DNA of 64,000 nucleotides, from NCBI GenBank assembly GCA_945862315.1, contig CAMAXW010000003.1, positions 61,244 through 125,243 of the forward strand, in the 5' to 3' direction. The stretch is from Klebsiella pneumoniae. Its GTDB lineage: Bacteria; Pseudomonadota; Gammaproteobacteria; Ga0077536. The notes beneath the pieces were generated by a model. It was not told the origin of the DNA. It made no database searches and saw only the letters and a program-made list of their open reading frames with translations. A program made the position numbers and the translations under genes. Each line of letters begins with the position of its first letter. Positions within the stretch are counted from its first letter, which is position 1. Below, one piece after another: positions 45,983 through 54,193 of this stretch.

Positions 45983-46606
45983 TTAGGGCGCCAACGCCAC
46001 TTTGCCCGTGCGCAGTTGGGCATTGAGTGCGGGCAGACCCACACGCCCAATCTCCGTGTCTACCGCGGTGCGCAGGGTGGAGACGATGCTCACGCCATCG
46101 ATCACGGCATCGAAGACTTTCCACTGCCCGTCCCGCTCGATCACCCGATAGTCCACGCTAGCCGCCCCCTTACCCTCACGCATCACCCGCGTGCGCACAG
46201 TCATGCGCCCAGCCGTATTACCCAGCGGCACCGCCGAGAGGTAGTCCACGGTGGCGTCTTGATAGTCCATTACGTGCGCAGAATAAGTCCGCAGCAGCAT
46301 TTGCCGGTAGGCGGCAATGAATTCCGCGCGCTGGGCGGCGTCTGCATCACCCCAGTGACGACCCAAAATCAGCCGTCCGGAGTAATTTAAATCCATGTTC
46401 GGTACGACATCTTGCTCCACTAAGGCCGTGGCCCGCGCGGTGGCGTCCTGGCCCTCAGCCAGCGGCGCCTGCAGACCGGTGCGCAGCGCCTCCACCGTGG
46501 TTCGGACCAGGGTTAGGGCGGCGTCCGACGTGTCGGCTTGTACCGACACCATTAGCGACAAGCACAGCGCCAACGGCGTTATCACACGGGATAGAAAGAA
46601 AGCCAT
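45983..46606 (-). CDS. MlaC/Ttg2D-family phospholipid-binding protein
   Basis: 207 residues from ATG 46606 with a signal peptide (FFLSRVITPLALCLSLMVSVQA). The body follows MlaC: VEQDVVPNMDLNYSGRLILGRHW, FIAAYRQMLLRTYSAHVMDY and WKVFDAVIDGVSIVSTLR in recognisable segments. MlaC carries phospholipids between outer and inner membrane for the MlaFEDB transporter. None of the partner genes is here, so this may be a second, orphan copy. Confidence 0.88.
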   Translation of the reverse strand: MAFFLSRVITPLALCLSLMVSVQADTSDAALTLVRTTVEALRTGLQAPLAEGQDATARATALVEQDVVPNMDLNYSGRLILGRHWGDADAAQRAEFIAAYRQMLLRTYSAHVMDYQDATVDYLSAVPLGNTAGRMTVRTRVMREGKGAASVDYRVIERDGQWKVFDAVIDGVSIVSTLRTAVDTEIGRVGLPALNAQLRTGKVALAP

Positions 46607-46793
46607 GAGTTTACTGATCCTAGGATAAGAGGCGATTTGGGCCGCTAGTATCGGCCAAAGGTGCAGTGCCGCACCACCCGCGCGTGCGCGACCGGCGAGC
46701 TTTCTTCGCACCGTTGGTGAAGCCCACTCGGATAGGCCGCTGAGGCGGCACAAGCGCCGCCTAGGGTGCTACCCCGTCACCGCGCGACGTGGT

Positions 46794-47678
46794 TTATCCG
46801 CGCGACAAGTGGGACGGCCATTGTTGGTAGCACGCGGCACGCCGACGTCGATCCCGGTAGGTGGGCGCCACGCCATTGCTGCGATTGGTCTGGATAAGAT
46901 CCAGATCCACCGAACCGCGCAAAACCATTTCTACATTGGTAGCGGCCTCGGCCACCACCCCGTTGGGTGCCGACCACGGCGTGTCGCAGGGCGAGAGTAT
47001 GGAGCTGCGAGTCCAGCCATTGGGTAGGGGGCCTTGCGGCAGGTCGCCACCGGTGGCGCAATGGACAAAATACAGTTGGTTTTCGATGCAGCGCGCGTGG
47101 GCGCTGTGGCGTACCCGCCAGAAACCATATTCCGAGAAGGTAAAGGAGGGGCACAGAATAATTTCTGCTCCCTGCTCGGCCAGCGTCGCCGCGCACTCAG
47201 GAATTTCTGCTTCGTAGCACACGTTCAAACCCACCCGCGCAAACGGCAGGGTGAAGGCTTCCATACGGTCGCCTTCGCCGGTCGACCATTGCGCCTCGGC
47301 GGGAAAAATATGCGTTTTATCGTGCATGTGGATCAGACCGTTGGGGCCATACACATAGGCCACATTGAGATAGCCCCCGGCTTTTTTCTCCAGATGCGAG
47401 CCCGCCACAATGTGCTGGCCACGGGCGCGCGCCTCATAGGCGAAGAACTCGCGATAGGCATTGGTATAGCGATCAACGGCGACCAAGTCGGCGAGCGGGC
47501 GATTGCGCCAGTCTTCCAGCGTGGTAAATAACGCCAAGGTGAAAAGCTCGGGGAACAACACCAAATCCGCGCCTTGGGCTTGATCGAGCAAATTCACCAC
47601 TTGCGCGGCGAAAGCATCAAAGTTCGCCACTGGCTTGATGACAAACTGGCACACGGCAATGGAAACGGAACGCGTCAT
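46794..47678 (-). CDS. Nitrilase-superfamily amidohydrolase
   Basis: 294 residues. The catalytic triad is intact: Glu-44 in LFPELFT, Lys-121 in HDKTHIFP and Cys-154 in GLNVCYEAE. Family members hydrolyse amides, carbamoyl compounds or N-acyl groups; the WSTGEGDRME loop does not identify a substrate. It is divergent from the PgdA/imidase-like gene with about 120 bp between, so the two may share regulation. Confidence 0.9.
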   Translation of the reverse strand: MTRSVSIAVCQFVIKPVANFDAFAAQVVNLLDQAQGADLVLFPELFTLALFTTLEDWRNRPLADLVAVDRYTNAYREFFAYEARARGQHIVAGSHLEKKAGGYLNVAYVYGPNGLIHMHDKTHIFPAEAQWSTGEGDRMEAFTLPFARVGLNVCYEAEIPECAATLAEQGAEIILCPSFTFSEYGFWRVRHSAHARCIENQLYFVHCATGGDLPQGPLPNGWTRSSILSPCDTPWSAPNGVVAEAATNVEMVLRGSVDLDLIQTNRSNGVAPTYRDRRRRAACYQQWPSHLSRG

Positions 47679-47797
47679 GGTCGGATCCTCTGTAGTTAGG
47701 CACTAATAAGCTATTGTTAACGCGTGAGGACGCGGCAAGCAATCATAAGCCGCCGACTGCATCCCCTAAGCGTCGTCAAAAAAGAGGAATCTCCAGC

Positions 47798-48703
47798 ATG
47801 GGACAGAAAGATATACAGGTTTGCTTCAATGTTCATTTCGACGCCGTCTCCCTGTGGTTGGGGTCTTTCGGTGGCGAGGACTCTCCTTGCGACATCTCAC
47901 GCGGCGTCCACGCCGGGAAAGTCGGCACACCGCGTTTACTCGATCTTTTTGATAAATACGGCATCACCACCACGTGGAATATCACGGGCCATTCGATCGA
48001 GAGTTTCCCGAAAGAATCCCAGCTGGTCGCAGCGGCGGGCCACGAGTTGGGCCTGCACGGTTACGCCCACGAGAACCCCTTGGCGATGTCGAAAGAACAA
48101 GAAAGTGCGGTACTCAACAAGACTTTCGATTTGGTGGTCGAACTGTGCGGCCGCGCCCCCAAGGGCTACTCCGCGCCGTGGTGGGAATTAAGCCGCAACA
48201 CCATCGAGCTGCTGCTCGCGAAAGGCATTGAATACGACCACAGCCTGATGGAAAACGATCACTCGCCGTATTACCTGCGGGGCGGGGACAAGTGGAGCAA
48301 AATCGACTACACCAAACCGGCGGAGAGCTGGATGAAACCCTGGCAGCCGGGCCCGCTGACCAGCCTGCTGGAAATCCCCTGCAGCTGGTATTTGGACGAT
48401 GCGCCACCGGTCATGTTCGTCAAAAAATTTCCCAACAGCCACGGCTGGGTGCCGCCGCGCGACTTGGGTCAGATGTGGCAGGACCAATTTGACTGGGTGT
48501 ATCGCAACCTCGACTACGGCGTCTTTAACGCCTGCCTGCATCCGGATGCGAGCGGTCACCCGCAAATGTTGATGATGCTCGAACGCTTGATCGACCACAT
48601 GCGCCATCACGAGGGCGTACGTTTTGTCACCCTCAATACCATTTGTCAGGAATTTAAGACAAAAAATCCCCTGCCGGCCGCAGGCGCGCACCCAGCTGGT
48701 TAA
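47798..48703 (+). CDS. Polysaccharide deacetylase / imidase-like metal hydrolase (HpPgdA type)
   Basis: 301 residues from ATG 47798, preceded by AGAGGA. It is a NodB-type CE4 barrel of the HpPgdA/PuuE branch. Metal ligands match the HpPgdA pattern: Asp-15 in NVHFDAVS, His-87 and His-91 in LGLHGYAHENP; Arg/Trp loop YSAPWWELS follows. This branch includes enzymes acting on cyclic imides and small amides as well as peptidoglycan. There is no signal peptide, which favours a cytoplasmic small-molecule substrate. Its 3' end overlaps the convergent COG0523 gene by 50 bp. Confidence 0.85.
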   Translation: MGQKDIQVCFNVHFDAVSLWLGSFGGEDSPCDISRGVHAGKVGTPRLLDLFDKYGITTTWNITGHSIESFPKESQLVAAAGHELGLHGYAHENPLAMSKEQESAVLNKTFDLVVELCGRAPKGYSAPWWELSRNTIELLLAKGIEYDHSLMENDHSPYYLRGGDKWSKIDYTKPAESWMKPWQPGPLTSLLEIPCSWYLDDAPPVMFVKKFPNSHGWVPPRDLGQMWQDQFDWVYRNLDYGVFNACLHPDASGHPQMLMMLERLIDHMRHHEGVRFVTLNTICQEFKTKNPLPAAGAHPAG

Positions 48704-49691
48704 ACGCCGCCAACGACGCACCGAGGGTCTCGTGACTGAGACCCTCGGTGATAAACACCAAACGCGAACGGCGGTCGGCGTCGGGCCACGCCGCCAAATG
48801 AAAAGGCGGGTGCACCAGATGCTGCACACCGTTGATCACCACCGGCGTGGCGCTACCTGCCACGTTCAAAATCCCCTTCACCCGTAACACCCGATTGCCA
48901 TGCACGTGCAGGAGCATCGTCAGCCACACCCCAAAGGCAATCCAGTCCAAAGGCTGGTCTAAGGTGACACTAAAACTGGCAAAAGCTTGCAGGTGAGCCG
49001 TGGCGGCAGGCGCCGCGTGGGTATCCGCCGGGCCCGGCGGGGCCAGCCAGCGCAACACCTCCTCGCCGCGCAGAGTGGGATCGTAAACATCGCCGTTCAC
49101 CAACACCCCGGCATCGCTCGGCGCGGCAAACTGCGCGCCGGGATTGATCGCTCGCAGCTGCTGCTCGAGGGCGACTAAGGCTGCGGGGGAGACCAGATCG
49201 CGCTTGGTGATAATGAATTGATCGGCCAACGCGGCCTGCTTTAAGGCTTCCTCACGCAGCCGCAAATCTTGGGGGCCATGTCGTGCATCGACGACGGTCA
49301 CCACCGTGCCCAAACGGTAGTGATGGCGCAATTCGGGATCGTTCAATAAGGTGGCCAAAATAGGCGCGGGATCGGCCACCCCGGTGGTTTCGATCACCAG
49401 GCGCGTGAAGGCGGGAATGTCGCCGGCCAAGCGGCGCGCATCGAGATTAAGGATCGCGGTGGTTAAATCCTCACGAATACTGCAGCAAACGCACCCGTTG
49501 GCGAGCAGCACCGGGCTGCCGTCCATCGGCTCCACCAATTGGTGATCCAGCCCAATCTCACCAAACTCATTGATGAGCACGGCGCAGTTGCGTAGACGCT
49601 CATCGCGCAGCCAAGCGTTGAGGAGGGTGGTCTTGCCACTGCCCAAAAAGCCCGTGAGCACCACCAGCGGAATGGCCTCGCGATAGCTCAT
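48654..49691 (-). CDS. COG0523 (CobW/YjiA-type) metal-chaperone GTPase
   Basis: 345 residues from ATG 49691. G1 loop TGFLGSGKTTLLNAW at about 13-27, the family-specific metal motif GCVCC with Cys-67, Cys-69 and Cys-70, VIETTGVADPAP (G3 region) and ITKRD in place of NKxD. The CobW C-terminal domain (about 235-345) includes RVLRVKGILNV. Members deliver Zn, Co or other metals to client enzymes. It overlaps the preceding 109-residue gene by 4 bp, and its 3' end runs 50 bp into the deacetylase/imidase gene on the other strand. Confidence 0.92.
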   Translation of the reverse strand: MSYREAIPLVVLTGFLGSGKTTLLNAWLRDERLRNCAVLINEFGEIGLDHQLVEPMDGSPVLLANGCVCCSIREDLTTAILNLDARRLAGDIPAFTRLVIETTGVADPAPILATLLNDPELRHHYRLGTVVTVVDARHGPQDLRLREEALKQAALADQFIITKRDLVSPAALVALEQQLRAINPGAQFAAPSDAGVLVNGDVYDPTLRGEEVLRWLAPPGPADTHAAPAATAHLQAFASFSVTLDQPLDWIAFGVWLTMLLHVHGNRVLRVKGILNVAGSATPVVINGVQHLVHPPFHLAAWPDADRRSRLVFITEGLSHETLGASLAAFNQLGARLRPAGDFLS

Positions 49692-50017
49692 GCGCCGGGC
49701 GGCGTGGCGAGCGCTGTTAACAGCCCGGGCAGCAAGGGGTCCACGGGGCGACCGGCGATATTCTCGACCACCTGCCAAACTTGCGGCAAAGACGCCACGA
49801 GTTCGCTACGGCCCCGTTGGCTGCGCACGATGTACTCGCCGCCGCCCCAATCTTCCACCGTGCAGCCAAAATGAGCGACCACCACATTGATGAGACTCAC
49901 CCGGTGGCGCCGGGCCAGCCGGCGTTCTCGGTCGTCCAGCTCAACACCTTGTGCAGCGTCCGAGGCGGCATCTGTCCAATGCGGTAGGCCCGCAAAAACT
50001 GCGCAAAAACCGCACAT
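49688..50017 (-). CDS. Small protein of unknown family between luciferase-like enzyme and COG0523 GTPase
   Basis: 109 residues. I do not recognise the family. Visible features are an N-terminal CxxC (Cys-2, Cys-5) in MCGFCAVFAG, an HW pair, a third cysteine in HFGCTVEDWGGGEYIV, and a hydrophobic C-terminal half (QVWQVVENIAGRPVDPLLPGLL). It starts 6 bp after the upstream gene and overlaps the GTPase start by 4 bp, so it is translated with both. The cysteines and context make a metal-binding or client role with the GTPase plausible, which is inference only. Confidence 0.75.
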   Translation of the reverse strand: MCGFCAVFAGLPHWTDAASDAAQGVELDDRERRLARRHRVSLINVVVAHFGCTVEDWGGGEYIVRSQRGRSELVASLPQVWQVVENIAGRPVDPLLPGLLTALATPPGA

Positions 50018-50023
50018 TCGCGC

Positions 50024-51112
50024 TTATTGGCCGAGGGCGGCGTTGACGCGCGGCATGACTTCTTCGGCCATGAGCTGCATCGAGCGGCGTGCCAGCACCG
50101 GATCCGCCCAATCGTGACCGGCATACACCAACGTGCCGAAATCACCCACGCGTTCGCGCAGCGCCAAAATTTGTTCGGCGACCTGGGTGGGCGTGCCACA
50201 CAGCACCAAAGTATCCAGCACGAACTCCAGCGTAATCGCGGCGTCGGGCTGGTCGGGCGAGGTTTTAAACAGTTCGGGACGACCGTTGCCGATGAGTTTG
50301 CGCATCAGGCTGCGGTAGTAGTGCCCGTAGGGTCCTTGCGCGCTACGCGCATAGGCACGCGCCTCGGCCTCACTATCGGCCACAAAAATACTGCGGGCCA
50401 CGCGCCAGTCGCGCGGGTTAGCGGTACGGCCACCCAAGGCGGCACCTTCGAGCATTTTTTGCCAGTGGGTAGCCACCCAACCGGGTTGTAGAAAATTAGC
50501 CGAAATGATGGACCAGCCGTGCCGCGCGGCATGCGTGACGGAGTCAGAATTGGGCGACATACAGGCCACGGCGATGGGCGGATGTGGCAGCTGGAAAGGC
50601 TTGAGGATCACGCCCTGACCTATCTCCAGGTCGAGCGTGCGCGCGGTGGAGATACGCCAAAATTCGCCCTCAATATCGTAAGGGGCTTCGCCCGCCCAAA
50701 TCGCCAACACCTGGGCAATGGCTTCGTTGGCCATCGCCTTGCGGTCGCGATCCAGCGTGCCAAAAACCTCGGCGTCCGAGCGCAAGCCGCCGGGGCTAAT
50801 CCCCAAAATAAAGCGCCCGTCGCACATGTGGTCCACCATCGCCACCTGCGCGGCAATGGCCGCCGGGTGGGCGTTGGGCAAATTGATGGTGCCCGTGCCC
50901 AGCCTAATTTGGCGGGTCTCGTAGGCTAGGCTCGCCAAAAAAGTCAGCGAGGAGGTGATGGTTTCGGCCAAGTCGGTCACGTGCTCACCCACGAAAGCCT
51001 CGGCGTAGCCCAATTCGTCAGCGAGCAAAAAGGCTGCCCGATCCTCGCGCAGGGTTTGGCGGTAATCGCGCCCTAAGGGGTGAATGGGCATCGTAAAAAA
51101 ACTGAGCTGCAT
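50024..51112 (-). CDS. Luciferase-like (LLM) flavin-dependent monooxygenase
   Basis: 362 residues from ATG 51112. Bacterial-luciferase TIM barrel: ADELGYAEAFVGEHVTD, IRLGTGTINLPNAHPAAIAAQVAMVDHM in conserved halves, GRFILGISPGG and the C-terminal GTPTQVAEQILAL. It would use reduced FMN or F420 with a small organic substrate. Its partner flavin reductase is not obvious, although the flavodoxin-fold protein at 58144 is a distant candidate. It is the first gene of the three-gene set ending in the COG0523 GTPase. Confidence 0.9.
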   Translation of the reverse strand: MQLSFFTMPIHPLGRDYRQTLREDRAAFLLADELGYAEAFVGEHVTDLAETITSSLTFLASLAYETRQIRLGTGTINLPNAHPAAIAAQVAMVDHMCDGRFILGISPGGLRSDAEVFGTLDRDRKAMANEAIAQVLAIWAGEAPYDIEGEFWRISTARTLDLEIGQGVILKPFQLPHPPIAVACMSPNSDSVTHAARHGWSIISANFLQPGWVATHWQKMLEGAALGGRTANPRDWRVARSIFVADSEAEARAYARSAQGPYGHYYRSLMRKLIGNGRPELFKTSPDQPDAAITLEFVLDTLVLCGTPTQVAEQILALRERVGDFGTLVYAGHDWADPVLARRSMQLMAEEVMPRVNAALGQ

Positions 51113-51220
51113 GAGTTGTCTACCTAAGCAGGGCACCCGGCAGGGGCGCCATGAGCGATTAACCAACGCGGGGGTGTGGGCCCGTGTTGGGAGAACATAG
51201 AGGGGCTCGCGGGACGCCCC

Positions 51221-52183
51221 TTAGCGCGGTGCCACCTCGCGCAGAAAACGCAGCATCTGAGCGGTGGTTTGCGCGGGTTTCTCAACCTGCACCCAATGGC
51301 CCGCGTCCGCGATAAGTTCGCTGAAGCGCAGATCTTCAAAAGACTCCGCAAACCACGACGCCCAAGTGGGGTCGTAGCGCAGCACATTGTCCTCACGACC
51401 GGCCAGAAAAGCCGCCGGCTGGGTAAAGCGTCGGCCTTCTAGCTCGGGCGTTAGCGCGTTCATGGTGGGCAAATTTCGGTACAAATTGCAGGGCCCGCGA
51501 AAGCCGCTCACCGTGTACTGGGCGACGTAATAGGCGAGGTCGGCCTCACTCAGCCACGCGGGTAGCGTGGTTGGACGGGGCAACACATCGAGAAAACGCG
51601 CGCTGCGCGGGTGCTCTAGCTGTGCTATCCAACTGCCGGCCGGCGCATCGGCAGAAAGCCCAAAATAGATGCGCGATAAACTGTCGCGCAAGTCGTGCTC
51701 CAGCTCGACTTCAATCACACCGGGGGTCTGGAAATAGCGGATATACCAAAAACGATCATCCATCCCCGGGGGATCGAGGGTGGCGCCTCCCGCCCGCCAA
51801 AACGGCACGGAAAGCCCCATCACCGAGCGGCAACTGTCCGGGTGGAGCAGGGCTGTGTTCCAGGCAATGAGGCAGCCCCAATCGTGACCGATGAGATTGA
51901 ATTGCGCATAGCCCAGCGCCTGCGCCAAACCCACCACGTCGGCGGCCATTGTGCGGATGTTGTAGGCGTCAATCTCGAGCGGGCGGGAGCTGCCGCCAAA
52001 ACCGCGCAAGTCGGGCACCGCCACGCGATAGCCCGCCGCCACCAGTGGCGCAATTTGGTGCCGCCACAAGTACCAGCACTGTGGCCAGCCGTGGAGCAAA
52101 ATAACCAACGGCCCCTCACCCGCAACGACCGTCCGCAAGGTCACGCCGTTGGTGTTAATCATCTGGAAATCAGGTTCTTGCAT
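51221..52183 (-). CDS. Epoxide-hydrolase-type alpha/beta hydrolase
   Basis: 320 residues. The oxyanion loop is LLHGWPQCWYLW, the nucleophile elbow is GHDWGC (Asp instead of Ser, as in epoxide hydrolases and haloalkane dehalogenases) and the catalytic His is in AGHWVQVEKP. HGWP with GHDWG favours epoxide hydrolase. No signal peptide. The substrate is unknown. It is separated by 26 bp from the downstream glutaredoxin-like gene. Confidence 0.88.
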   Translation of the reverse strand: MQEPDFQMINTNGVTLRTVVAGEGPLVILLHGWPQCWYLWRHQIAPLVAAGYRVAVPDLRGFGGSSRPLEIDAYNIRTMAADVVGLAQALGYAQFNLIGHDWGCLIAWNTALLHPDSCRSVMGLSVPFWRAGGATLDPPGMDDRFWYIRYFQTPGVIEVELEHDLRDSLSRIYFGLSADAPAGSWIAQLEHPRSARFLDVLPRPTTLPAWLSEADLAYYVAQYTVSGFRGPCNLYRNLPTMNALTPELEGRRFTQPAAFLAGREDNVLRYDPTWASWFAESFEDLRFSELIADAGHWVQVEKPAQTTAQMLRFLREVAPR

Positions 52184-52209
52184 GGTCGTAAAATCCTGGC
52201 GTCGGGAAG

Positions 52210-52620
52210 TCAGTAAGAGGCGGCAGTCGGCACGCCGGTCGCGCGTGGCGGCCGGTCGCGTTGCTTGAGCACACGTTTGAATTCATCGGGATCGTAACCG
52301 GCGATCTGGTTTCCATCGATAAAGGTCACCGGCACACCCACCACGCCGGACTGCCGATGGCGAGCCGCGCCCACCGCCGATCGCTCGATATCGTATTCGC
52401 ACCACACTACCGCGTGGCGGGCAAAAAACTGACGGGTGCGGGCGCAATAAGAGCACCAGGAGGTGCTCAGCATCACCACCGTGGTCGCCGGTGGGGCGGC
52501 GCCCTCGGCGCAATAAATCGCTTTGCTCGGCGCAGGATTAGCATTCCGAAAAAGCACGGCCATCGCGATGAACACGGCGGCTAGCAGCCACAAATTGCGC
52601 GACCTCAACGCACGAGACAT
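52210..52620 (-). CDS. Membrane-anchored glutaredoxin-like protein
   Basis: 136 residues from ATG 52620, where TGATG links it to the preceding stop. One N-terminal membrane helix (LWLLAAVFIAMAVLF) is followed by a thioredoxin-fold glutaredoxin domain with active site CSYC, the cis-Pro in GVPVTFIDG and GYDPDEFKRVL. The catalytic domain is likely periplasmic by the positive-inside rule (RALRSRN before the helix), which would be unusual for a glutaredoxin. Confidence 0.8.
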   Translation of the reverse strand: MSRALRSRNLWLLAAVFIAMAVLFRNANPAPSKAIYCAEGAAPPATTVVMLSTSWCSYCARTRQFFARHAVVWCEYDIERSAVGAARHRQSGVVGVPVTFIDGNQIAGYDPDEFKRVLKQRDRPPRATGVPTAASY

Positions 52621-52943
52621 CAGGGTTGCCAACGGTAAAGATCGAGCTTCACCCGCCCCGTCAAATCAAAAGCCACTCCTTCGGCGGCCAGTAAATCACG
52701 CTGTTGGCTGCCGCCCGGGGAGTGCCGCGCACTGATAAAACCAGCCGCGTTGATCACCCGCTGCCAAGGAACGCTGGCGCCGGCGGCCAAGGCCGCCAAG
52801 GCGTAGCCCACCTGCCGCGGGCCGGTTGGCCCCGGTACGCCGGCCAGTTGGGCAATTTGCCCATAGGTCGCCACCCGCCCCGCAGGGATCGCATTGACCA
52901 CCTGCCACACACGTTGATTACGGTTAGCCGACACGGCGGGCAA
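52620..52943 (-). CDS. Alkyltransferase-like DNA repair protein (ATL)
   Basis: 107 residues, equal to the DNA-binding domain of O6-alkylguanine transferase. The reactive Cys of the PCHR motif is replaced by Trp (VPWQRVI, Trp-60), which defines the ATL family. Other MGMT features stay: GRVATYGQIA, the GPRQVGYAL helix-turn-helix with the Arg finger, and ISARHSPGG. ATL binds alkylated guanine and flags it to nucleotide excision repair, without repairing it itself. It is coupled to the glutaredoxin gene by a 1-bp overlap. Confidence 0.92.
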   Translation of the reverse strand: MPAVSANRNQRVWQVVNAIPAGRVATYGQIAQLAGVPGPTGPRQVGYALAALAAGASVPWQRVINAAGFISARHSPGGSQQRDLLAAEGVAFDLTGRVKLDLYRWQP

Positions 52944-52955
52944 AGGGCTGTGCGT

Positions 52956-53741
52956 TCAGCGCGTGAGGAAGGCGGTGAGCGCGGCGTTGAAGGCCGCCGG
53001 TTGCTCAATATTGAACAAATGCTGGGAGTCTGGAATCACCACCAAGCGCGAACCCGTAATGCGCTGGTGGATAAATTCGGCAGCCGACACCGGCGTGCCG
53101 GGGTCGTCCGCGCCAACCATCACCTGGGTGGGCACTTGGATAGTGGTAATGCTTTCGCGTTGATCCATGTCCCGGATGGCCGCACCACAAGCGGCATAAC
53201 CGGCGACAGGGGTGCTCAGAATGCCGGCGCGGATCCGTGCCACTTCAAGCGGCAAACCTTGCAGTGAGGCAGCGGTGAACCAGCGACTGAGCGTGCCCTC
53301 GACCACCGCGGCCATGCCGCCGTTGGTGACCGCCGCAATGCGCTCGTCCCAAGTAGCGGGCGGGCCGGTGTAGGCCGTGGTGGCGCACAGCACGAGCGAG
53401 TGCAAACGCGCGGCGTGATGGGTGCCCAACCACTGCCCAATCATGCCACCCAGCGACAACCCGCAAAAATGCACTTGGTCGATCGCCAGCGCATCCAATA
53501 GTTGGATAGCGTCTTGCCCCAGTTGAGCCAGCGAATAAGGCCCCGCCGGGACCGCGGATGCGCCGTGCCCACGGGTGTCATAGCGCAACACCCGAAACCC
53601 GGCCGCCAGCAGCGCGGGCACTTGCGGCTCCCACAGATTCAACGCACTGCTCAGTGAATTAGACAGCATCACTATCGGCGCAGCGGTGTCCCCATCAAAT
53701 TGATAGTGCAGCTGCACGGACGGGAGGTTCACACGGGGCAT
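52956..53741 (-). CDS. 3-oxoadipate enol-lactonase-like alpha/beta hydrolase
   Basis: 261 residues. The oxyanion region is NSLSSALNLWEPQ, the nucleophile elbow is GLSLGGMIGQ (Ser), the acid is in VMVGADDPGTP and the His in IPDSQHLFNIEQP. The pattern NSLGxxxxMWxxQ...GLSxGGxxxQ is typical of PcaD-like lactonases. No other pca gene is near, so protocatechuate breakdown is not demonstrated. It is 12 bp upstream of the ATL gene. Confidence 0.85.
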   Translation of the reverse strand: MPRVNLPSVQLHYQFDGDTAAPIVMLSNSLSSALNLWEPQVPALLAAGFRVLRYDTRGHGASAVPAGPYSLAQLGQDAIQLLDALAIDQVHFCGLSLGGMIGQWLGTHHAARLHSLVLCATTAYTGPPATWDERIAAVTNGGMAAVVEGTLSRWFTAASLQGLPLEVARIRAGILSTPVAGYAACGAAIRDMDQRESITTIQVPTQVMVGADDPGTPVSAAEFIHQRITGSRLVVIPDSQHLFNIEQPAAFNAALTAFLTR

Positions 53742-53759
53742 GAGGATACTCCGGCGCAG

Positions 53760-54164
53760 TTACGCGCGTTGCTTGAGCAAATCGCGGATTTCCGCCAGCA
53801 GCACTTCTTGTTCTGACGGGGGCGGTGCTTCAGCGGGTGGCGCTGGCTGTTCGCGCTGCAGGTTATTGAGCGTCCTCACCAGCAGAAAAATGGCCACGGC
53901 GATGATAAAAAAATCGACGCACGCTTGCACAAAACTGCCGTAATTCAGCGTGACCGGGGGGATGTCGCCAACGCCTTCTACGAGCACATATTTGAGGCTC
54001 GAAAAATTAGCGCCGCCCATCACCACCCCCAACGAGGGCATGATCACATCGGCCACCGCCGAGGACACTATTTTGCCAAAGGCCCCGCCGATCACCACGC
54101 CCACCGCGAGGTCGATCACATTACCGCGGAGGGCGAATGCTTTAAATTCCTGCAAAAAACTCAT
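53760..54164 (-). CDS. mscL: Large-conductance mechanosensitive channel
   Basis: 134 residues. The N-terminal amphipathic helix and pore helix read FKAFALRGNVIDLAVGVVIGGAFGKIVSS across the conserved region, and a second helix (ACVDFFIIAVAIFLLVRTLN) and a cytoplasmic helix bundle (LLAEIRDLLKQ) follow. It opens under membrane tension to release solutes on hypo-osmotic shock. It is monocistronic or loosely linked to neighbours. Confidence 0.96.
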   Translation of the reverse strand: MSFLQEFKAFALRGNVIDLAVGVVIGGAFGKIVSSAVADVIMPSLGVVMGGANFSSLKYVLVEGVGDIPPVTLNYGSFVQACVDFFIIAVAIFLLVRTLNNLQREQPAPPAEAPPPSEQEVLLAEIRDLLKQRA

Positions 54165-54193
54165 GATTTTTCTCCGAAAATTGGTTTAAAGGG

